This document shows positions 28,353-38,645 of a stretch of DNA of 64,000 nt, piece after piece. The notes beneath the pieces are model-generated. The model had not been told where the DNA came from. It saw nothing but the letters and a program-made list of their open reading frames with translations, and did not search any database. Origin of the DNA: Pseudoalteromonas sp. MMG007 (GTDB taxonomy: Bacteria > Pseudomonadota > Gammaproteobacteria > Enterobacterales > Alteromonadaceae); assembly GCF_018100985.1 (NCBI RefSeq), contig NZ_JAGJEI010000017.1:1-64000 (forward strand). Direction: 5' to 3'. Within the stretch, counting starts at the first letter, position 1. Every line of letters starts with the position of its first letter. A program made the position numbers and the translations under genes.

Positions 28353-29857
28353 GCCATTGTATCCTTATAAAGTTTATCGTAACGGGCAAACATGTGGCTC
28401 TCGTCATAAAATTTTTGCACACGGGTTAAGCCGCTTTGTTGGTACTCTAACCACATTTGCTCATTAGTTAGCATGTTTGAAATTTGCAGTGCAGTTTCGC
28501 TTGGAGAGGCAATTGAGACTACTTCACCGGCTTTACCTAATGCTTTATCTTCTTCAGAACCGCCTTCTATTATTTCACGGCATGACCCTACATCACTAGC
28601 AAGTACTGGTACACCTGCAGCCATAGCTTCTAAAAGTACTAATGGCTGCGCTTCAGAAATAGAGGTAAGCGCGACAATTCCTAGCTTTGGTAAAATTTGA
28701 GCTATATCTTGCATACCAGTAAATTTAATGGTGCTTTGTAAGTCTAAACTGCCTACGAGTAATTGGCACTCTTTGTAATATTGAGGGTCTTCTTCAAAGG
28801 GGCCTATGATCCAGCCTTCAACATTTGGCAGGCTCGACTGGGCTTCTTTAATAGCACGTATAAAGGTTTTAATGTCTTTTATAGGCACTACGCGACCTAT
28901 TAAACCTACTACGGGTGGTATTTTGCTAGGTCGCTTTGCTAGAGATTCAACAAAGCGTGAGGTTTTTATACCATTGGGTACCACAAAGGCTTTATTGGGA
29001 GTTGCGCCATCTTTTATTTGGCGCTGCCTGTTTCCCTCATAAAGAGAAATAATTTTGTCAGCTTCTTGATATGTTGTACGGCCAATTTGTTCAAAAAAAC
29101 TGATCCACATACGGCGTATAAAACCCATTTCGGTATTTAAGTTTTTTCCTAGACTTTGCTCAGACTCTTTAATCCAACTGGCTTGGATAAGATCTATTTT
29201 CCGCTCTTTGGTATAAATACCATGCTCGGTTAGCAAAAATGGCGTGTTACTTATTACACTGGCACCTGCGCCTAAAATACCCGCATAACCTGTAGATATA
29301 GAATGAATGAGTTTAACGTTAGGAAGTCCGCGTGCAATTTCGGCTATTTTAAATAAAGGTTTATATAGATTACGATACGACCAAAAAAAGTCGATAAAAG
29401 AAGATTCATCACAATATTTTAAATAGTAATTAGCAAGTACTTGCCACGATGATTCGCTGTATAAAAAGTCAGCTTCGTTTATGCCATCTTTTTTAGACAA
29501 TGTTTCAAAAGCAAATTTTAATAACTCTGTAGGTATAGGCTCGTTGCAATCTCTAAAGTAACTTTGCAGTTGCTGCCAAAAATCAAATAACTCTTTTTTA
29601 TACTTAACGCCATGCTTAGCTTTAATTTCAACAGTGTTATTTTCAACTAAATAATGAACATGCAGTTTGGTTACGTTTTTAGGCAATGTATATTGAATTT
29701 CGCTATAATGCTCAGGTGCTCCACCTACAAATATAAGTTCAAAGTTATAATGAGGGAGCCCCTCAATAATCTGATGAACCCAGCTCGAAACACCGCCACG
29801 CACGTAAGGGTATGTACCTTCTAAAAGTAGCAAAATATCGGCGTTTTTATTGCTCAT
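28340..29857 (-). CDS. pelF: Pel polysaccharide glycosyltransferase PelF
   Basis: A cytosolic GT4-family glycosyltransferase that polymerises Pel from UDP-sugars. The 505-residue product has the PelF N-terminus 'LLLLEGTYPYVRGGVSSWVH', 'LTEHGIYTKERKID', 'VVGLIGRVVPIKDIKTFI' and the retaining-GT 'EAQPLVLLEAMAAGVPVLAS' with the E-x7-E pattern. Length matches P. aeruginosa PelF (507). It overlaps pelE by 11 bp and pelG by 13 bp. Confidence 0.95.
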   Translation of the reverse strand: MSNKNADILLLLEGTYPYVRGGVSSWVHQIIEGLPHYNFELIFVGGAPEHYSEIQYTLPKNVTKLHVHYLVENNTVEIKAKHGVKYKKELFDFWQQLQSYFRDCNEPIPTELLKFAFETLSKKDGINEADFLYSESSWQVLANYYLKYCDESSFIDFFWSYRNLYKPLFKIAEIARGLPNVKLIHSISTGYAGILGAGASVISNTPFLLTEHGIYTKERKIDLIQASWIKESEQSLGKNLNTEMGFIRRMWISFFEQIGRTTYQEADKIISLYEGNRQRQIKDGATPNKAFVVPNGIKTSRFVESLAKRPSKIPPVVGLIGRVVPIKDIKTFIRAIKEAQSSLPNVEGWIIGPFEEDPQYYKECQLLVGSLDLQSTIKFTGMQDIAQILPKLGIVALTSISEAQPLVLLEAMAAGVPVLASDVGSCREIIEGGSEEDKALGKAGEVVSIASPSETALQISNMLTNEQMWLEYQQSGLTRVQKFYDESHMFARYDKLYKDTMAWPE

Positions 29858-30833
29858 GCCAGTACTCCTGTAAATGACGTAACTCGCTACCTTTAGGCTG
29901 CATAGGAAGCTCGTTTAGGTAGCGTTTACAGTCATCAAACTTGTTCATACAAAAAGCTACTTCAGCTTTGTATGGCAATACATGCCGCCTTGCCATACCA
30001 AACTCTGTGGCGAGTGCTAAATGCTCATGTGCTTGTTGATACTGACCAAGCGCAAGGCATATTCGACCTAAAAATATAAAAGTGGCAGGGGTTTTTACTT
30101 GCTCAACGCTTTGCAGCGCAAGTGCTTGTGCTTTTTCTAGGACGTATTGTTTTAGTGCGCCTTGCGCTAAGCCTAAATAGCTTAGCTCCCAGTACAATTG
30201 AGCAAGCTGTTTTTGTAAATTGCTTAGTTTGGGTTGCTTGGTTGTATGGGCTATTTCTTGCTGATATAGACTGACTTTTTCATTTATTTTGGCTTCTTTA
30301 CCATCAAGCGTTGAGTAGGCTAATAAGCGAATATCGTCTTCTAAATCTTTAAGGGCTAGTTTTAATATAGGAATAGCTTGTGAATCGCTCATGTGACGTG
30401 CGGCCATCACAGCGCTCAAGCGTTTATTAGGCTCACTGGCATGTTTTAAAATTGCTTTTAAGCCGCCAATTGAGTAGGTTGGCGTCGCTGATATAGCCCT
30501 GGCTTCAAAGGGAAGCTCAGGTATTTTATGCTCTTCTATTTCTATATCATCATTTTTAAGTGGTTTACAAAGGGCGTATGTGGTCGCGAATACTACACCA
30601 ATAACTCCTAAGACAGGCAGTGTAAAAAGTAGTAAAAACAGTAATGTAAAGGCGCTAAAAAGTGTGGTTTTATAATTTTGGGGTATAAAAAAATAGCTAA
30701 CCACAGCAAACAGAGCGCTCGCTATGGCGTGTAGTGATATTGCCAAAAGCCAATTAGGTTCTTTTAGTACTTCTATTAGTGCAAAGTATTGGCAAATACA
30801 CCCCACTATAGCGGCCACTATAATTATAATCAT
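29847..30833 (-). CDS. pelE: Pel biosynthesis protein PelE
   Basis: A 328-residue protein with three hydrophobic segments at the N-terminus (about 1-22, 26-50 and 57-88) and a cytosolic helical-repeat domain (about 110-328, TPR-like: 'AQLYWELSYLGLAQGALKQY', 'FLGRICLALGQYQQAHEHLA'). PelE joins PelD and PelG in the inner-membrane synthase complex. The assignment rests on operon position, topology and length (329 in P. aeruginosa). Overlaps pelD by 4 bp. Confidence 0.9.
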   Translation of the reverse strand: MIIIIVAAIVGCICQYFALIEVLKEPNWLLAISLHAIASALFAVVSYFFIPQNYKTTLFSAFTLLFLLLFTLPVLGVIGVVFATTYALCKPLKNDDIEIEEHKIPELPFEARAISATPTYSIGGLKAILKHASEPNKRLSAVMAARHMSDSQAIPILKLALKDLEDDIRLLAYSTLDGKEAKINEKVSLYQQEIAHTTKQPKLSNLQKQLAQLYWELSYLGLAQGALKQYVLEKAQALALQSVEQVKTPATFIFLGRICLALGQYQQAHEHLALATEFGMARRHVLPYKAEVAFCMNKFDDCKRYLNELPMQPKGSELRHLQEYWHEQ

Positions 30834-32128
30834 GACAGTGAAACCATTCGCTTTATGTCATCAGAGCTTACTGGTAAAGAAACTTGTTGCTCGATAACAA
30901 TATCAAGCTCAGCTAAGGTGTTGCCTGTACGCTCTTTACACCAGGTGTTCATTCGGGCAATAAAACCTGCTTTTTCAAGCTCATCGGCAAGGGGCATTAA
31001 TAGCAGTAACACTTGGTTTTCATTGTCGTATAAGTAAATATCTAGCCCACGGCGAGCTTCATTTAAATACCCCATAAGTTGGGTCGATTTATCTGAAATA
31101 CTCATGGCTCTTATTTTGAGCAGCTGCGATGGAATGTTGTAACGTTCGGCTTCTTTGTTAGCACGTTTAACTTGGCTAATAAAGTAAGGTGACTCTTCTT
31201 TATTCATAACTGGGTTTGTTATTTCATGGCGAAGTAGATCGCCAATGTGCCCAGCCATTACGGCAAGAAGCGTAAGTGTGGTATTTTTGAGTGCAAAAAA
31301 CTGTATCTTTTCAACCAATATAGCGCCATAAATAGTGTTGTTTACATCTATTAGAGGAATAGCGATATGGTACTTACTTAGGCCTGATGATGCTTTTTCA
31401 TCTTTTACAGATACAAGCTCTTTTTCTTCAAACATAGCAAGTACAAGCGGATCGTTTGCCTCAGGTGTACCCATTTGGCCAATGCTTGCAAGGGAAGGCT
31501 CTAAAATAGTATCGTTTTCTACTTTGTATAAAGCCGCTTTTTCTAGCATGCCGTACTCGACAAATAGATCGATAATTTTTGATGCTGCACTGTCTAATCG
31601 TCTTTCTTGTAACTGGCCTATGGAGGTTCTAACTTCTTGTAAAGATTCGCGTAAGCTCAGAGTATGTCCTGCTAACATTTGCTCTATTTTATCGTGCGAT
31701 GAGCTAATTAAATGATATTGGCGAGTAAAGGTTTCTAGTCTGTCAGTTACGTATTCAAGCTCAATACTTTGCTTTTGATTAGTACGTTCCCATATATCTC
31801 TAAATTCGCCGGCAATCATAATAACAATGATATAGCCAATCATCGCGTTAATATTAAACCCGCTTTGGGCAGATAAAATAGTTACTTTTAGTAATAATAA
31901 TTGCCCTACAAGTAAGCATAAAATACTAATAAAACCTTTTGAAAAACCATAGCGTAAAGCAACTAATAATGGGCCAAGTACTGGCCACGAAAAGCCTCCC
32001 TCAGTCCAAAAAGGGTCTTCGGCGTTAAATAATACAGGCAGCCCTAAAGCAAGCGCGGTAAATATAACCACCTCAGCCCATATTTGTAGCTCAGGAACCT
32101 CTCTGGGTCTAAGGAAATGTGTTTTCAC
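30830..32128 (-). CDS. pelD: c-di-GMP receptor PelD
   Basis: PelD senses cyclic di-GMP and switches on Pel synthesis. The 432-residue product has four membrane helices (about 15-110), a coiled linker, a GAF domain (about 165-300) and a C-terminal degenerate GGDEF domain. An RxxD inhibitory-site-type motif is visible at residues 360-363 (RGLD, in 'LNEARRGLDIYLYD'), in register with the c-di-GMP-binding R367-D370 of P. aeruginosa PelD; Arg392 is a candidate for the second arginine. No catalytic GGDEF motif is present. 4-bp overlaps with both neighbours. Confidence 0.95.
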   Translation of the reverse strand: MKTHFLRPREVPELQIWAEVVIFTALALGLPVLFNAEDPFWTEGGFSWPVLGPLLVALRYGFSKGFISILCLLVGQLLLLKVTILSAQSGFNINAMIGYIIVIMIAGEFRDIWERTNQKQSIELEYVTDRLETFTRQYHLISSSHDKIEQMLAGHTLSLRESLQEVRTSIGQLQERRLDSAASKIIDLFVEYGMLEKAALYKVENDTILEPSLASIGQMGTPEANDPLVLAMFEEKELVSVKDEKASSGLSKYHIAIPLIDVNNTIYGAILVEKIQFFALKNTTLTLLAVMAGHIGDLLRHEITNPVMNKEESPYFISQVKRANKEAERYNIPSQLLKIRAMSISDKSTQLMGYLNEARRGLDIYLYDNENQVLLLLMPLADELEKAGFIARMNTWCKERTGNTLAELDIVIEQQVSLPVSSDDIKRMVSLS

Positions 32129-32640
32129 TCACTAACCTCTATGTACGAAATTAAATCAGCAATTACATCTTGTGCTGTTGCAGCAATACTGTCTCGGCCC
32201 CAGCCACTTTTAGCTATAGTGCCAGTCCATACTGGAGTTGTTTGTCCATTAACGCTAAGTGATAAAGTAAGCGCTACAACTGGTTCGCCATCAAGGCCTG
32301 CTTTATAACGCCACTCTTCAATACTGCCAGATAATACATAATCGGCTTGTTGAGTACTTAACCATTGCATTGCATTATCTAGACGGTACTGATCGTCAAG
32401 AGGAGGGAGTTCTTTGGTATTAACGCGAGGAGCACGGATTAATGCCGGTAATTTATTTTGTTGCCAAATGCTTGCTAAAATATCCTCAGCGCGCTCACCT
32501 GCAAGTGGGGTTTGTGCGTGGTTTACAAGCGGTAGTAAAGCCACTGTAACACTAGAGTTTAGCTCTACATCATCAGCTACTCTGCTGGTGGTACATGCTG
32601 ATAATAGTAATACCAAACACGGTAAAATTAAACGAAACAT
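32125..32640 (-). CDS. pelC: Outer-membrane lipoprotein PelC
   Basis: A 171-residue lipoprotein with lipobox 'LLLSAC' (Cys at residue 16). PelC forms a periplasmic ring that guides Pel to the PelB pore. Length matches P. aeruginosa PelC (172). A frame start at 32655 is available, but AGGAGAG lies just upstream of the ATG at 32640, which also gives the proper lipoprotein signal 'MFRLILPCLVLLLSAC'. It ends with a 4-bp overlap with pelD. Confidence 0.93.
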   Translation of the reverse strand: MFRLILPCLVLLLSACTTSRVADDVELNSSVTVALLPLVNHAQTPLAGERAEDILASIWQQNKLPALIRAPRVNTKELPPLDDQYRLDNAMQWLSTQQADYVLSGSIEEWRYKAGLDGEPVVALTLSLSVNGQTTPVWTGTIAKSGWGRDSIAATAQDVIADLISYIEVSE

Positions 32641-32655
32641 ACTCTCTCCTAACAT

Positions 32656-35600
32656 TTAAAAATGTACGTAATAACCTAATTGTAATTGTGTATCTGAGTT
32701 ACCTACTTTATTGCTACTTTGATAACCCAGCTGTAATTTAAATAAATCGTCGCCCATTACAGACCAGCCTGCGCCACTTGAAACAGATACATCAACCGTA
32801 TCGTTAAGTGTTTGATACCCAGTACTTATGTCGAATAGCCATGAAGGACTTGCACCTAAATAAGGTGGCTCTAATGAGCCCGTTGATGCAAATGAAGTAC
32901 CTAGCGCAAAGCGTCTAAAGGGTTGCAAATCAATTATTAATGGTCTTTGCTCTGTATTTATTAATGCGTTAACGCGTTCAAAGTCTTGCCATTGGGCGCT
33001 AAAATACGCATTCCAAATTGGACGATCTTTTAAAATACTGTACTGGTAACGAGCGTTATACTCTTGGCCGTTAATTAATGAACTGCCATTATCTCTTTGA
33101 GAAAATGACATTGCTGCCGCAGACAGCTGCACGTTTTGTCTATTATCAATGTTGTAATTAACGTAGGCCGTTGCTTTATCTAATTGGGCATAGCTAAGTA
33201 GCGCTTCGGACTGGCGATTCTCTACGTTATATTCAAGCTTTAAACCGACTTGTGTTCGCGCATTCCACTGATAACGTGAATCTAAACTTAGGCCTTGGCG
33301 GCTTGCAAAACTTCCCTGGTGGGAGTCAATTTTGGCATCAAAGTACCAACGGCCTCGCGTTATTTTGTCTTCAATAGCAAACAGCAATCCATTGTTATTT
33401 AAGTTTTGCTGATCGCTAATACTAAGCTTCCACTGACCATTAACATAAGGAAAGTAAACATTTACATCATATTGACTGCTGTTTAATCCGGCTTCTGGAG
33501 AGGCATTAACTTCAAGCGCTCTAAAGTACGATGTACGAGCATTTCTAAGTAAGCTCAATTGTGATTCGTTAGGCTCATCGGTTAGCTCTTCGTACCATCG
33601 CTGCATAGTGGCATAAGGCTGTTTTAAATAGAGCAGTGCATTAAGTTCATCAAGTTTACTTAGTGAGCCCTTAGCCATAAGCTGTTTAACTTTATTAAAT
33701 TCACCATTGGTCATATAAAGTTGAAGCTTTTGCCAAGGCTCTAATTTTGTTGCGGCCCGCCTTGCAAGCCACCAATTTGTTCGCGGCTCGCCAATGGTGT
33801 CTGAGGCTAGTTCATCCATTGTATTAAGTTGCATTAAGTGAGGCATCGCCATAGCACCTGCCCAGCGAAACATTAAGCCTCTGTATGCGTACTTATCTTT
33901 TGGTAAATGCTGCAACAAATAATGATTTAACTCAGTTGCGTTTGCGTAATAGCCTAACTGCTTCATTACGTCAGCTAAGTTAACTAAGGTTGTTAAGTCG
34001 CTAGGGTCGCTTATGGCTAATTTACGTAGGTAAAAATACGCGCTGTTATATGATTTTTGATGTATTGATAAGCTAGCTAAAAGCTGTGTCCACTCGTAAC
34101 TCGGATCATTTTGAGAGTAGTTAGCTAAAATACGCTCTATCATTACAGTATCGTGCATTTGTAGTGCGAGCCAACCTTGCGCTAACACAACATCAGGATT
34201 GTATTCACTCAATTTAGCCGCGCGATTTAATGTAGTGTACGCATAGTTTAAGTCACTTTGGTTTTGATACCAGTTAGAAAGCAGCAACCAAGCAGGGTAG
34301 AGCGCTTTGTTATAACGCTGCTTATCAAGTTCAGCATGAATACGCGCAACCGCCTCTGCATCATTAACTTGTGTACTAAGCAGTGCTATTTGTATTAGCT
34401 GCCTGTCGGTTTTATTTTCACTGGCCCATAAATATGCTAGTAATTCTTTTGGTTTACCTGCAAAGCGTAATTGTTGGTAATGAAGCATATCACCAACGCT
34501 TAAAGGGCTAATCTTTTTTAGTTGCTCAAGCGCATATAGCTCTTGGGCTTTATCTTGCACTCGCATAGCCATATCTACTTGGGCACTCCAAAATTCATCA
34601 TCTGAACTTTGTGTTTTGTTTTTGAGCACTTGTAATGCAGTGTTAAAGTCGTCTTTTAGCCAAAATGCACGGGCGATCCACAGTAAATCTTCTTCTTTTT
34701 TAGGGCCTGAGTATGTTGGCCATAAAGCTCTTAGGGCTTTTAAATTTCCTGTATCGTGCAGTACTTTTGCTTTCCAGTATTGAGAAAGGGTACTTTTGCC
34801 ATTTATTTGCTCAAAGCGTTCTATATGGTTTAGCTCTTGTTTTGGATTACCAATAAACTCATTCGTTTGCATCCACTTTGCAAAACCATTGCCTTTAAGA
34901 TTTCTATTTTGTGCTTTGTATTCGTATATTTCGTCAGCATCTTGATACAGATAAAGTGCATTAGCATCATTAATGCTGTCGGTGAGCATCGCAGCGGTTA
35001 CCGCTCGATTATCCATTAACCACTTAAATTCTTTGAGCGCTTCTCTTGGTTTATTTTGCCAACGCTTAATTTTCCAATTAAGCAAATGAAGCTCTTTATC
35101 ACTTGGGCTTTTTAATATTAGCTTTGCTAATAACTGCTCTGCGCCTTTAGCATTACCATTAGCTAAACGCAGTTGCATGGCCTGCGTTAAATATTGGGTG
35201 TTATTAGGTTGTTCCTTGAGCAATACTTCAATAGCTTTGGCGGCATCTTCAGTGTTACCAGCTAAATTAGCTAAATAAAGAGTGCGTTTTGTGTTTTTTG
35301 CATCGCCGTAGGTTTTCCACCATGCGTAAGCTTGTTTAGGGTTATCTGCACCTAGGGCGGTTTCAATGGCTTTTACGGCAATATCAGCATTTATATATTT
35401 TTTATAAATGGCGAGTGCTTTTATTGGCATGCCAGCACTTAGCCAATAATCAGCTGCAACAAGAGGTTGGTTTTTTTGCGCGTAATATTGTGCGACTTTT
35501 TCATTTAAGCCAATTGCTTTGGCTATTTTGAGTACTTTTTCATTCCAGTTATTAAATGCAGTAATTTTAAGCGAAAGCTCTTCTAACCTGTCATCTTCTC

Positions 35601-35937
35601 TAGCGCCACTATTTACCCATAATGCATAGAGTAGCCTTATTCCAAGCTCCGTTTTTTTATCGCTTTTAGGAAGCTTGTTTAGTTCGTTAGTTGCCTGTGA
35701 ATATTCGCTTAGCCCAATATGCAGTTCTATTTTTTTTGCACGTAGTTTTTCATTATTTGGGTCAGTATTAAGTGCGGCATTTAAGTATGATTTTTCAAAA
35801 GTGTAATCTTGTGAAAGTGCCTCTTCTTCAAAAAATAAAGTGTGTGGAAACAAAGCATAAAGTGCAAAACAACTAACAGCTAAAATAGCTAAAATTGTTT
35901 TAAAAGAAACTAATTGAGGGCGTTTTTTGTTATTCAT
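32656..35937 (-). CDS. pelB: Pel outer-membrane exporter PelB (TPR and beta-barrel)
   Basis: A 1,093-residue protein with an N-terminal membrane anchor (about 13-33), a very long alpha-helical TPR region (about 40-750) and a C-terminal 16-strand beta-barrel (about 790-1093) that ends in an aromatic ('LQLGYYVHF'). PelB exports the polysaccharide, and its TPRs hold PelA and protect the polymer. Slightly shorter than the P. aeruginosa protein (1,193). Its start overlaps the pelA stop by one base. Confidence 0.94.
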   Translation of the reverse strand: MNNKKRPQLVSFKTILAILAVSCFALYALFPHTLFFEEEALSQDYTFEKSYLNAALNTDPNNEKLRAKKIELHIGLSEYSQATNELNKLPKSDKKTELGIRLLYALWVNSGAREDDRLEELSLKITAFNNWNEKVLKIAKAIGLNEKVAQYYAQKNQPLVAADYWLSAGMPIKALAIYKKYINADIAVKAIETALGADNPKQAYAWWKTYGDAKNTKRTLYLANLAGNTEDAAKAIEVLLKEQPNNTQYLTQAMQLRLANGNAKGAEQLLAKLILKSPSDKELHLLNWKIKRWQNKPREALKEFKWLMDNRAVTAAMLTDSINDANALYLYQDADEIYEYKAQNRNLKGNGFAKWMQTNEFIGNPKQELNHIERFEQINGKSTLSQYWKAKVLHDTGNLKALRALWPTYSGPKKEEDLLWIARAFWLKDDFNTALQVLKNKTQSSDDEFWSAQVDMAMRVQDKAQELYALEQLKKISPLSVGDMLHYQQLRFAGKPKELLAYLWASENKTDRQLIQIALLSTQVNDAEAVARIHAELDKQRYNKALYPAWLLLSNWYQNQSDLNYAYTTLNRAAKLSEYNPDVVLAQGWLALQMHDTVMIERILANYSQNDPSYEWTQLLASLSIHQKSYNSAYFYLRKLAISDPSDLTTLVNLADVMKQLGYYANATELNHYLLQHLPKDKYAYRGLMFRWAGAMAMPHLMQLNTMDELASDTIGEPRTNWWLARRAATKLEPWQKLQLYMTNGEFNKVKQLMAKGSLSKLDELNALLYLKQPYATMQRWYEELTDEPNESQLSLLRNARTSYFRALEVNASPEAGLNSSQYDVNVYFPYVNGQWKLSISDQQNLNNNGLLFAIEDKITRGRWYFDAKIDSHQGSFASRQGLSLDSRYQWNARTQVGLKLEYNVENRQSEALLSYAQLDKATAYVNYNIDNRQNVQLSAAAMSFSQRDNGSSLINGQEYNARYQYSILKDRPIWNAYFSAQWQDFERVNALINTEQRPLIIDLQPFRRFALGTSFASTGSLEPPYLGASPSWLFDISTGYQTLNDTVDVSVSSGAGWSVMGDDLFKLQLGYQSSNKVGNSDTQLQLGYYVHF

Positions 35938-38645
35938 TAAAATGCACCTCTTTTGCAGTCTAAGTAACCATAAAATTGACCTTTTGGCAGCTTAAATTGT
36001 GTTAGCTTACCGCGTGAAGTCCCTTTGAAGTGCTTACCCATGTGCGAGATAAATTCACAAGAACGTGCATTAATTAAATCTAAAGCAGCGGGAACCCATG
36101 CCTTGAAGCTTACAGGTCCATTAACTTGCCATGTATCAATAGCAACGTTTGCTGATGCTAAATAAGGACTGTTATTGGTTTGAGTATGGTCAAAGCTTAA
36201 TTGTGCTATATCGTCAGTTATGTGTATGTAATCGCCTTTTTGTGTAACACCTGAAATCCCGGTGCTTTGAGTAACATTAGGTACATCAAAGTCACTTGGG
36301 ATACGCAAAGTACGTATGCTTTTAGAGCTAAATAGCCACTCATCGTCACTGTTTTTTGCAAGTGCAGAGAAATAAAAGTCTTTTGCTATTTTTGCATAAT
36401 CACTTAAATGCACGGGTGTATTTGGCCTCGCTAATACGTAGTCTATGTTGTGCTTTAGTGCATCAAGCCCTGCAAGCACTTCTGCAGAATAAAAGTGAAA
36501 ATAGATAGTATAGGGCTTTAATCTGTATGGTTTTTCTGTAATTTCAAATGTTTCTGTTAAGCGCTTAAAACCATAATATGGGCCGTGCCATAAGTTGGTA
36601 TAAACATTTTCATTAAGAATAGGCGCATAAATTTGATAAAGTAAATCACGCTCAGGACGGCCAATTGGTGAAACATGTGTAAGGCTAGGATTATCTGCAT
36701 TTACGTCGGTGTTACCACCATTAACGTTTAGCACGCCAGCATCGCGAGCAAGCTCAAGTGCCTTAGGGCCAGGCGTTGCGTCTCCCGACCAAAGCATCAT
36801 GACTGTTTTTTTGTTTTTAGGTGTTAGCTTTTCATCAATATATTTTATTGAGTCAGTAATTTCTTTTTTAAGACTAATACTATCGTAACCAGGTACATCT
36901 AAATGAAACCCATAATCGGTATCGTCTACGTCAATTTTCTTTCGTCCAGAAAGGGCTGTCCAAAAATATGGATGACTGTAAGTATGTGAAGCAACTTCTA
37001 CGTAGGGCAGGGCAAAAATATCACGCGCAATAGCTTCAAGTTTCGGGCTCATTTTTGAGTGCAAGCCGCCTTGTTCAATATCGGCTTGTATTACTGATGA
37101 AGTAAGTGGCAGTTTGTAATGTTTAATGATTTCATCACGAATGACTTCTGCTGAATAAGGTTTACCCGAAAAATGCGCAACGCTTGTAAATCCATCACCA
37201 TCTATATGAATAGTGAGCATACGTCGGCCACTAAGAGTGGTGGTATCGGGAACTAAAATTGGCGGTAACCCCATGGCTTTTGTAAGCAGTGTTTTAGGGT
37301 CGATAACCCATTTACTACCTTCCATTGGGAGAGTGTCTATTAACCATGGCGCGACTACTACGGCGCCGTACTTCGTTTTTGCCGCTTGAATAACGGTTGA
37401 ATTGTCTGCAGAGTTAATAGTGATTAATGGCGTTGCATTTTTTGAGAGCTTTAAAAAATAAGGTTTAGTTATCGCCGGCGCAGTCGTTGCTTCGCCTTTT
37501 AGCCAAGGCTCAAAGTGAGCTAACTCATAAGGCGCCTTAGGCAAGGTGTTTAACGACTCTACACCTAATTTTAATAACAGTTTAGATGCGTTAGGTAATT
37601 CACCTAAAACAAGTTGTGGGACTACACCTAAATTAGATTCAAGCCAATTTGTAAGTGTAGGAGTATAAAAAGCATCGCTAACTGTCCACGAGATAATACC
37701 TGCATGTAGGCTTGGATCCACCAATGGCAGCGGGCGCTTTGCCATATCAACGTAATCAGGAATATAACCTAAGTACTCAATCATGGTGGCTAGTTTTAAA
37801 TGAACAAGTGTGTATATAAGCGGTTTAACATTACTGTTATAAGGGATTAAAACTCGCCTAGGTACCGGTTTTATGCTCGATGTGCCCCATGTTTGTAGGT
37901 GCCCATCGGTAACCCATGGAGTAAAACCTGCTTGTTTTATTTTAAGTGCCATTGCAAGGCGGTTATTTTGCTTTGCATAATCGATAACTTGTACATTAAA
38001 ACCTAAGGTTTGTGCTTTATTAAGCTGTGTAATTAACCATGCCTGATCGTCCTCTGTGGTTAACTTATAGCTGTTATCGCTTGGGTTATAATGACTGTAT
38101 AAACCTTCAGCCACTATATCGTTGGCAAAACCCGCTAATTTAGGCAATACCTCAAATCCGCGATTAAGAATAAGGTGTTTATTAAATGTATTCGATAAGT
38201 TTTTTACGATGTCTACTAAGCCCGCTTGTTGCTCTGGCTTACTATGTTTAGCATCTAAAAGTTGGTAGCTATCTAAGGTATCTAAAAACAAACCACTAAA
38301 ACCACGCGCTTTTAACGACGCTGCGCTGTTTTGCATATGTTGTTGCCAATGCCTTGAAGTTAAATCGGCAATGTGACTATTCCAGTTAGGGTTTAGTGAA
38401 AGTGATGATTCACTTTTATTGAATGATTCACCCACGCTTAAATAGGCATAAACGGCTATGTTACGTTTTTTAAACCATGCAAGCTCATGCTCAGTTACTA
38501 AATCAGGTTGTACGACAACTCGCGAGTAAAAAGTCATTTCGGCCAGTGGCATAGGGGATGAGTAGTAAAATGCGATACTATTATTTACAGGTTTTGCAAA
38601 TACATGGACTGATACTAAGAGCGCAAGGTATAAAAAATACTTCAT
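35937..38645 (-). CDS. pelA: Pel glycoside hydrolase and deacetylase PelA
   Basis: First gene of the operon. The 902-residue periplasmic enzyme has a signal peptide (cleavage near VFA, residue 17), an N-terminal TIM-barrel hydrolase of the GH114/GH166 type ('FYYSSPMPLAEM', 'VYAYLSVGESF', 'GFSGLFLDTLDSYQLL'), a flavodoxin-like middle and a polysaccharide-deacetylase domain with metal motif pieces 'IHIDGDGF' and 'SHTYSHPYFW'. PelA partly de-acetylates Pel and trims it. The pelABCDEFG order is complete and matches P. aeruginosa. Confidence 0.95.
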   Translation of the reverse strand: MKYFLYLALLVSVHVFAKPVNNSIAFYYSSPMPLAEMTFYSRVVVQPDLVTEHELAWFKKRNIAVYAYLSVGESFNKSESSLSLNPNWNSHIADLTSRHWQQHMQNSAASLKARGFSGLFLDTLDSYQLLDAKHSKPEQQAGLVDIVKNLSNTFNKHLILNRGFEVLPKLAGFANDIVAEGLYSHYNPSDNSYKLTTEDDQAWLITQLNKAQTLGFNVQVIDYAKQNNRLAMALKIKQAGFTPWVTDGHLQTWGTSSIKPVPRRVLIPYNSNVKPLIYTLVHLKLATMIEYLGYIPDYVDMAKRPLPLVDPSLHAGIISWTVSDAFYTPTLTNWLESNLGVVPQLVLGELPNASKLLLKLGVESLNTLPKAPYELAHFEPWLKGEATTAPAITKPYFLKLSKNATPLITINSADNSTVIQAAKTKYGAVVVAPWLIDTLPMEGSKWVIDPKTLLTKAMGLPPILVPDTTTLSGRRMLTIHIDGDGFTSVAHFSGKPYSAEVIRDEIIKHYKLPLTSSVIQADIEQGGLHSKMSPKLEAIARDIFALPYVEVASHTYSHPYFWTALSGRKKIDVDDTDYGFHLDVPGYDSISLKKEITDSIKYIDEKLTPKNKKTVMMLWSGDATPGPKALELARDAGVLNVNGGNTDVNADNPSLTHVSPIGRPERDLLYQIYAPILNENVYTNLWHGPYYGFKRLTETFEITEKPYRLKPYTIYFHFYSAEVLAGLDALKHNIDYVLARPNTPVHLSDYAKIAKDFYFSALAKNSDDEWLFSSKSIRTLRIPSDFDVPNVTQSTGISGVTQKGDYIHITDDIAQLSFDHTQTNNSPYLASANVAIDTWQVNGPVSFKAWVPAALDLINARSCEFISHMGKHFKGTSRGKLTQFKLPKGQFYGYLDCKRGAF